Source: Gelatoporia subvermispora B
Taxonomy: Eukaryota > Basidiomycota > Agaricomycetes > Polyporales > Gelatoporiaceae
NCBI GenBank assembly: GCA_000320605.2
Contig: KB445794.1
Location: 911,837-975,836 of the forward strand
Reading direction: 5' to 3'
DNA: 64,000 bases
Part shown: positions 58,413 to 64,000 of the stretch, piece after piece
Position numbering within the stretch: the stretch's first letter is position 1
Layout: every line of letters starts with the position of its first letter
Made by a program: the position numbers and the translations under genes
Notes under the pieces: generated by a model
The model's database searches: none
What the model saw: the letters and a program-made list of their open reading frames with translations, nothing else
What the model was told of the DNA's origin: nothing

Positions 58413-61400
58413 CTACACGTTGGGCAATTGAGAAATCAGTCGACATAGGTAAGTACGCAGAAAAGGTATGTCATGTTCTCGTAAATCTGTCGAATCGAAC
58501 CCCTGAAGCCGTGCCGCAATTACAGCCAGGATCCACATGCCGCAGTCAACCCCGTTACTTTGCACGGCAGATGTCTGCAATCAATGATCAGAAACGAAGA
58601 TGATCATGCTCTTTGAGGCATACCAGAAGAGGCCTCGCATGCCACATCCCCAACGGTAGTTGACAGTCGGCTAGCTCGAATACACGTTGTATTAGACAAT
58701 GCGCACGCTGAGGGAATCGTAAGAACACGAGTCGAGGGAAATATATGGAAGACTACCTTGATGTCATCGATCCAAGCATCCCTTGATGCAAGACTATCAA
58801 AATGATAGAGTTGTCGCTGCGGAATATCAGCTATCACAAGTGTCCAATGGCCGCATTGACTGGCTGTTGGCTCGCGGTGAATGGGAATTAGCCAACAGTC
58901 ACAATCCCAGTACATGTTGTGCTGGATAGAACGTCCAAGCATGGCACTTCCATGCTCATAAGCCGCAGAAACAATATCGTACGTGGAGAAAATTGCACAA
59001 GCTGGGTCGTTGGCACGTGGCAAATGTTGCTGCAGGAGTAGCGCACACCCATTGATGCAGTCGGAGTTGAGCATCCTGTCCACTTCAGCGATGCGCAAAA
59101 AGTCCCCGGGAGTGAACACAGCTGATCGCATGCGGTTTGCGCAAGCCAGGACGCGTGAGGAGTGAATGGGTACAGGTGCGTTGGGAACCTGGATGCTTCG
59201 GAGGACTGAGAAATTATGTCGACGCAGATCAGGCTACGCAAACTCGGTTGAGTGATGGAGCAAAACATCAAGGAGGTCACCTACCAAACATCTCCAGACG
59301 TACTGAATCCTAGCTGATAACCGGTGAGATGCCTGATCGTTGGAGACATAGTTCACAGGATCAGTGGTGATCGCAGTGTTGGTGAGGGCGGTAATAGCAG
59401 TAGGAGTAGCAGGACTGGCTGCCGCAGTGGTGGTGGTCGCAGGTCCGTCATCCTCTACAGATATGATGTCCTCAAAAACATCTATCATTTGTGGATCATC
59501 ACCGATGTCGCCCACAAATGACTCATCGAGATCATCGTCGTCATCCTCTTCGAGGTCGAATGTTAGAAGACGCCCTGAGACAACACTAGAGGCAGCTGGT
59601 ACCGGGTGGCCAATATCCGTAGTATCGAGGATGTCCTGAACGGTGTCAACAGCCCAAGATGCCTGCAAGTCCAAGCCACCCTTGGGCAGCAAAGGTATAT
59701 CCCACCTGCGCTGCAGTAACGCTACGTCGTCGTGTCTCTGCTGAAGCAATGGCGCGTAGAATGCATCTGAAACACTGCATAAGTGACGTACGGAGATGCC
59801 TCAGCGCAAATACATACTACCAAAAGTGAGCATGGCGAGCTTCGTTGCAGCTAATTCGCGCCCAAACCATGCACACATGTTGTGGGCCTCTCGGTGAAGG
59901 CGTGCCTCCTCTTCATTGCATCGGTCGACTTTGAGCAGTGCTTGAATACCCTCTCTGACCGACTGCTCTTCCAACCACCGTGGTCGCCCTTGATGCGGGA
60001 GCGGTGATATCCAAACATCATCGTAGAGGTTTGGGTCATCACGGAGTTTAGCAAGGTCCGTGGAGAGCGGTGAGGGAATGGGAAAGGTCGAAGGTATGCT
60101 ATGCTTCTTTGCTTCCGCTGCGAGCATAGTGCAGTAATTGTTGAACTTACGGATGGCAGTCAGGATCGATGGTTGCCGCTTCGATATCGCCTTGCGGGTG
60201 TGTTGGTGAAGCTTCGTGCCTGGAATATATGCTGAGCACCATACGAGAGGGTGGACATCCAGAAGAACATACCCAATGGATTGTCCTTGCCGCCTGCAGC
60301 ACGATCTAGTCGGTCATACTCGAGGAACTGGGCTGTAACGCGCTTGCGAATGTTACACTTGATGTCGCGGGCGAGGATCAAGATTTTTACGAAATTGGAA
60401 TCGAAGTCCTTGAGCTCAGGAAAACTTGTTCCAACATTCAGAGAAACGTAGAGTGTATCAACGCGCTTGCTAAGGTCTCGAGATGCCTTCTCAAGTGTCG
60501 ATAAGATGGTGTTCGCTTCCGGAGATGGTCCGCCGTCTGTCAATTGTGTTCGCACAGCTTCGAGTGCCGCTTCAACACGGTCGACATCGTTTTGCAATGC
60601 AAGGACAGCATCCACCTCTTTCTTGAGGCGGGCAGGTGCATCTATAGAGATGGTACAGTCGATCAGCAGATGAGCATCGGCTAATCAAATACATACGCGC
60701 TGAGACGGATAATTGAGCCGCCTGCTGCAAGGACCATTGCTCCCGCAATTCCGCCTCTGTCACGGCAACCCGATTCAGAATCTCGCGAGCCTTGTCTCTC
60801 TGTTCGATGACGCCACGATTCATCTTGTGGACTAGAAATAGCCCGAGGTTATTCAGCATCTCCTCTGCGATGGCTTGGACTTGGCGATCGATTAGCCATA
60901 TCCGTCGTGAACGCTGTGCAGGAAGGGTTCAGTTTATAATGCAGGTGTGCACAAGGGAACGCACCGCTGAAGTCCGCGTGACGGGAATAAAGACTCGCAG
61001 CCTTGACCAAAGGCGCTCAACCCCCTCACCATCGCGGAGGCCTAGGCCTGTGCGTAGGCGTGGATTATATACGAGCTGGCATGCCCATTGATGGCCATAA
61101 GCGTGCATCACAGAGATGGCCCATACGAGCCGCTCAGTGATATAATCAGGAAGGTAAGAGTACTACAAAGAATGCAGATCAGCTCCTTTTCATGGCGTTG
61201 AGAGGCATGAAATACGCACAAGACCATTGCCACGGTCCGCAACACAGCCAATGTCGTAGAGCACGGCGACAACCGCATCATCGGGAATGTGCGTGAAGAG
61301 TTCTTCTATCAAGAAAATGGCATACTTGAGTTGCTCGCCCGGGGTGTCGATGTTGGCGAGAAAGATAGGAATGTCATGGCCACAAACAAGCGCCATGATG

Positions 61401-63079
61401 CCAGTATCATCGAAGCGGTCCCCATTCGTCTTGGCCTTTTGCTCGTTTGCGGCCTCATGCCCATTTTCACAGGCATCGACCGCCTCATCTGGAACCTTTG
61501 GGACGTACGTCCGCTTCGACTTCTTGTTACTTTTCCGTAGCTCGTCAATCCGTGTACCAACCGAATCCACCTTCGCCTTGGGAACGAAGTACTCTGGGTT
61601 ATAGAAATCCAACCCTTCGCCCGAGGTTCGCAGATGTCGGTGGCTGAAGTTGCCATCCACGGCAACGACAATATCTCCACCGCTGAAAATAGAGGGTATC
61701 AGACATTCGGTCACAGCTGAACATGTTCGACTCGCTCACTCTGCCAAAGTGCGGCCCCAAGCAGATCCGCCAAAGCAGGCTGGGCAGCGTCGTTGTAGAA
61801 AGGATGAGCACTGGGTCCGGCGCTGTCTCGTAGGGTCATGGTGAACGCCCGGAGTTGATGATGGAGGCATCTGCGATGGTGCCTCGGAAGGCGGCAGGTG
61901 GTCCGAAGGAGGTATAGGGAGTGTCTTCGAGGTATTTGGCAGTGTCCTCGAAGTAATGAACGGAGGGGTCGAAGTACCGCATGATACGCCAGAGGGCATC
62001 GAGGGCACAGCCGGCTCATCGAGACGTTCATGAGCTGCAATGGCCTGCCGCGCGCTTTCGATGGTATCGTCGACGGTCCGGGAGATAAGGACGCGCACGC
62101 TGTCGTACCACTGTATTGCAAATCCCAGAGGCCGGCGGAATGGATCGAGCATAGGTACACCCTACAGGCATGCATTAGCATCATCCTTGCACCAGCATCT
62201 CGAGACTAACCTTACTGTCCAAGACACGCCAGCCACGTCTCGTGTAGTAGTTACGCAGAGCACGTGCGAGTGCTGTAACAGCGTCGCCGGAACGTTCAAA
62301 GAGGGCGAAATAAAACTCGAGGAGGTCAATGGATACCGCAATACGAGGCTGCGTAGGAGATGTCGGAAACATCCCAGATGATATGAGAACGTGCGTGAGC
62401 GGTGTGCAATGGCAATATGGGACATCGTGACTTTCATAATCTATGTGCGGGTAATGCGTGAACCTGCGAGGAGGACTGCACAAGGAAACTCACGATCCCA
62501 GAACAACAGAGTAACATCCTGCTTCCTCTGAGCGCACTGCGGGCTGGAACAGCGGTGATCCGGCGTGAAACATGTCTTCACCGGCGTCCCCGAGCTACGC
62601 TGCAAATATTGAAGTAATGGCTCCACGATCGAGGGCAAGAGAGCCTTCCATCGCGAATGCATGGAGACGACATCTGCGCGATGAGTCGTGCGCCGACGCT
62701 TCCGTTCCGGTTCGAGAGTATCCGGCGGCGCCGACGTGTAGTCCGCGGGTTCTGGGGTAGACGTCACTGGTTCATCCAGAGCATGGAGGCCGTCGGAGGT
62801 TGCTGAGGGTATGCTGGCAGTACCGGGATCATCCACGGAGGTGCCCATTGCCATCTCTACATCTTCAGGCATGGCAGAAGCGTCATCGCATGACTCTGAG
62901 GGAATGACGGGGTTCTCAAGCTCTTCCAGGCGCTTTCGGAGCCTCTTGATCTCGAGGGAGCGAGCAGCATCGCGCACCACTGCTTTGTTCACATTGTTGA
63001 CATGCCTCTTTTTAGGACTATGAAAGAGGCGGCCCGCCCCGGGAATGAAGGGTTGTTGATCACGCAAAGACGGTGCCAT
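58413..63079 (-). CDS. KDZ transposase with N-terminal cysteine cluster and C-terminal Ulp1/C48 peptidase (1363 aa)
   Basis: Twelve exons (63079-62494, 62440-62211, 62161-61740, 61682-61220, 61162-60965, 60913-60697, 60641-60273, 60219-59818, 59766-59285, 59233-58757, 58707-58624, 58574-58413) splice in frame. A CxC-type cysteine cluster lies at about 175-215 (CFTPDHRCSSPQC, then PYCHCTP). The KDZ core follows with CPACFG, VAVDGNFSHRH (Asp 422), VCGHDIPIFLANIDTPGEQ, VLYDIGC (Asp 556), MHAYGHQWACQLVYNP and DGEGVERLWS (Glu 613/616), matching the expected Asp-Asp-Glu of its RNase-H fold. A coiled-coil part and an acidic linker lead to a Ulp1-type cysteine peptidase with GHWTLVI (His 1252), YHFDSL (Asp 1269), Gln 1315 and NGVDCGMW (Cys 1321). 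Start: A at -3 and G at +4; an upstream ATG at 63238 is possible. Confidence 0.9.
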
Positions 63080-63326
63080 AGTCCCCGTCGGAGCAGAGTA
63101 GTACTGACACAAAGCAGAAGGAGGTCGAGCAAGACGTTGAGTACGTAGCACGACGCGTGCGTAGTACCGCGGGCGGACGCGCCGCGTCGGCGGCGAGGGG
63201 CGAGAATCCGGGCGAGAATCATCTCCAAGATGATACATACAATGAGTCCAGACACGAGGCGTAGTGAGATATGATCAGCACGATGTACCTGACCTGTCTA
63301 GGATGTCTCACTTCTATGAGAGCCCG
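63080..63326. promoter_or_regulatory. Transposase upstream region
   Basis: About 250 bp between the transposase start and the right inner repeat. It must contain the core promoter unless that lies within the inverted repeat. No TATA box is clear. Confidence 0.4.
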
Positions 63327-63427
63327 GGAGGCCTCGCGGGGATGGAGCCTCAAAGGCCCTTGGCGCCCGATCACATTGGGAGCTTACTAGGTACATTACA
63401 TAAGCAGAAGATGTCCGGACTGAGGTG
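63327..63427 (-). repeat. Inner (subterminal) inverted repeat, right
   Basis: This is the partner of 51113-51212 in opposite orientation. It lies 495 bp from the right end, against 179 bp on the left, so an insertion or deletion of about 300 bp separates the two ends. Confidence 0.85.
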
Positions 63428-63889
63428 GTTTTGGTTGAAACGCCTCGTCGAGCGCTGGCAAGACCGTTGAAAATTAGAGAGATCAGCCGTTCTGCCAGTG
63501 GTGCAACTGCGGTTGAACTTTGTAAAACTCGTAGCCAGGGGGTACAATAGAGTAGTAGCACCCAGAGGGATTTACCTTCGCACACACGACTGATTTCGAG
63601 GCCACCGTATTCAGCAACTTGCACGCTTGCGGCACAATCCACGGGCGTCTCGCCTGATGACATCGACATTGGGGCCACACGTTCGGATTCAATTTTAGAC
63701 CATCTCTATTCACTCTACAGGCCTTGCATACAACAAATTTAATAACCTAGGTACTCTACAACTCATCTAGGAGCTCCAAAAAAGGGTTATTAGACGGTGT
63801 GACACTTTTCCGAAGTCGAGTTCATCGAGCTCAGGACGTGTGACACGCGAACTAAATGGGGTGTTCAGAGGGTCCGAGGACGCGTGACT
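63428..63889. other. Right subterminal region of the transposon
   Basis: About 460 bp without a gene. Near the end it has several gtgtgac/gtcac words (gtgtgacac at about 63799 and 63840, cgcgtgac at 63882). Similar words (gtgtgacctgtgacg, ggcgtgac, agtgac, tgtgac) cluster at the left end, at 50970-51070. Confidence 0.5.
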
Positions 63890-63922
63890 GAACCTAAGGT
63901 CGAAATGGTACAGTAGGCGATG
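63890..63922 (-). repeat. Outer terminal inverted repeat, right
   Basis: Inverted partner of 50934-50966, with one mismatch in the best-conserved 25 bp. The following bases (ttcc) also precede the left end. Confidence 0.7.
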
Positions 63923-64000
63923 TTCCAACGACTGATCGCGACCCTCATCTTAGAGCTCTCCGACACAGTGATGAGACTCAGTGGACCTGTGTCAAGAACC
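63923..64000. other. Flank beyond the transposon
   Basis: 78 bp of sequence outside the right end, too short to assign. Confidence 0.4.

Larger units (their letters stand above)
50934..63922. mobile_element. KDZ (Kyakuja-Dileera-Zisupton) DNA transposon, about 13 kb, apparently complete
   Basis: The element is defined by its transposase gene (58413-63079, -) and by inverted repeats at both ends. The outer repeat is about 35 bp (catcg, then tactgtaccatttcgacctt) at 50934-50966 and, inverted, 63890-63922. An inner repeat of about 100 bp with very few differences lies at 51113-51212 and 63327-63427. It carries two further genes, for a 1566-aa AT-hook-like protein (51929-56974, -) and a 230-aa protein (57547-58374, +). 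A possible 4-bp target duplication (ttcc) flanks the outer ends, but the exact borders are uncertain. No TET/JBP dioxygenase gene, often linked to KDZ elements in mushrooms, is recognisable. Confidence 0.88.

Noticed and set aside
63428..63720. Minus-strand frames between the right inner and outer repeats
   Set aside because: They are short, overlap each other and run into the inverted repeat; they are probably fortuitous.
50934..63922. TET/JBP dioxygenase cargo in the KDZ element
   Set aside because: No H-x-D ... H ... R dioxygenase pattern was recognised in the three cargo genes; the element seems to be of another type.
1..64000. CRISPR array, operon or bacterial ribosome binding sites
   Set aside because: The introns and gene families show a eukaryotic nuclear genome, and no regularly spaced short repeats are seen.

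Overview
The window looks like nuclear DNA of a mushroom-forming basidiomycete (Agaricomycetes, perhaps Polyporales; the order is an inference). The reasons are dense, intron-rich genes with introns of about 46-63 bp, GT-AG borders (one GC-AG), basidiomycete-type F-box, BTB and DUF6533-like genes, and a KDZ-class DNA transposon with a CxC-type cysteine cluster. All gene models below were spliced by hand from reading frames and splice sites and were not compared with any database.

Layout. 0.95-4.06 kb: a large Ser/Pro-rich protein (+). 4.3-11.6 kb: a tandem segmental duplication of about 3.3 kb; each unit holds an F-box-like gene (-) and a divergent ~150-aa gene (+), and the small gene of unit 1 is a pseudogene. 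12.2-24.6 kb: a housekeeping block with APN2 (+), a kinesin-14 (+), a full-length ABCC-type ABC transporter (-) and BUD20 (+). 24.6-31.5 kb: gene-poor DNA with three copies of a dispersed repeat and one more member of the ~150-aa family (29.87-30.32 kb, -). 31.5-35.9 kb: ribosomal protein eL33 (-), mitochondrial ornithine acetyltransferase (ArgJ type, +) and a membrane-anchored low-complexity protein (-). 35.9-38.3 kb: intergenic, with an 18-nt G run and a BTB gene relic. 38.4-40.7 kb: a 13-exon MFS transporter (+) with a 7-nt microexon. 41.8-43.3 kb: a DUF6533-like membrane protein (+). 43.6-49.5 kb: a second segmental duplication of [BTB gene + / M20 carboxypeptidase -]; in the left unit only the 3' end of the peptidase survives, and in the right unit the BTB gene carries a 10-bp duplication that shifts the frame. 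50.1-50.7 kb: a frame-broken gene.

50.93-63.92 kb is the most notable part: an apparently complete ~13-kb KDZ transposon. It has split terminal inverted repeats, a 12-exon gene for a 1363-aa protein combining a cysteine cluster, the KDZ RNase-H-fold transposase and a Ulp1/C48 cysteine peptidase with every expected catalytic residue present, a 7-exon gene for a 1566-aa accessory protein with tandem AT-hook-like repeats, and a 3-exon 230-aa gene on the opposite strand. All three models splice without a frame break, so the element may be recently active. The accessory proteins are the best candidates for undescribed biology here.
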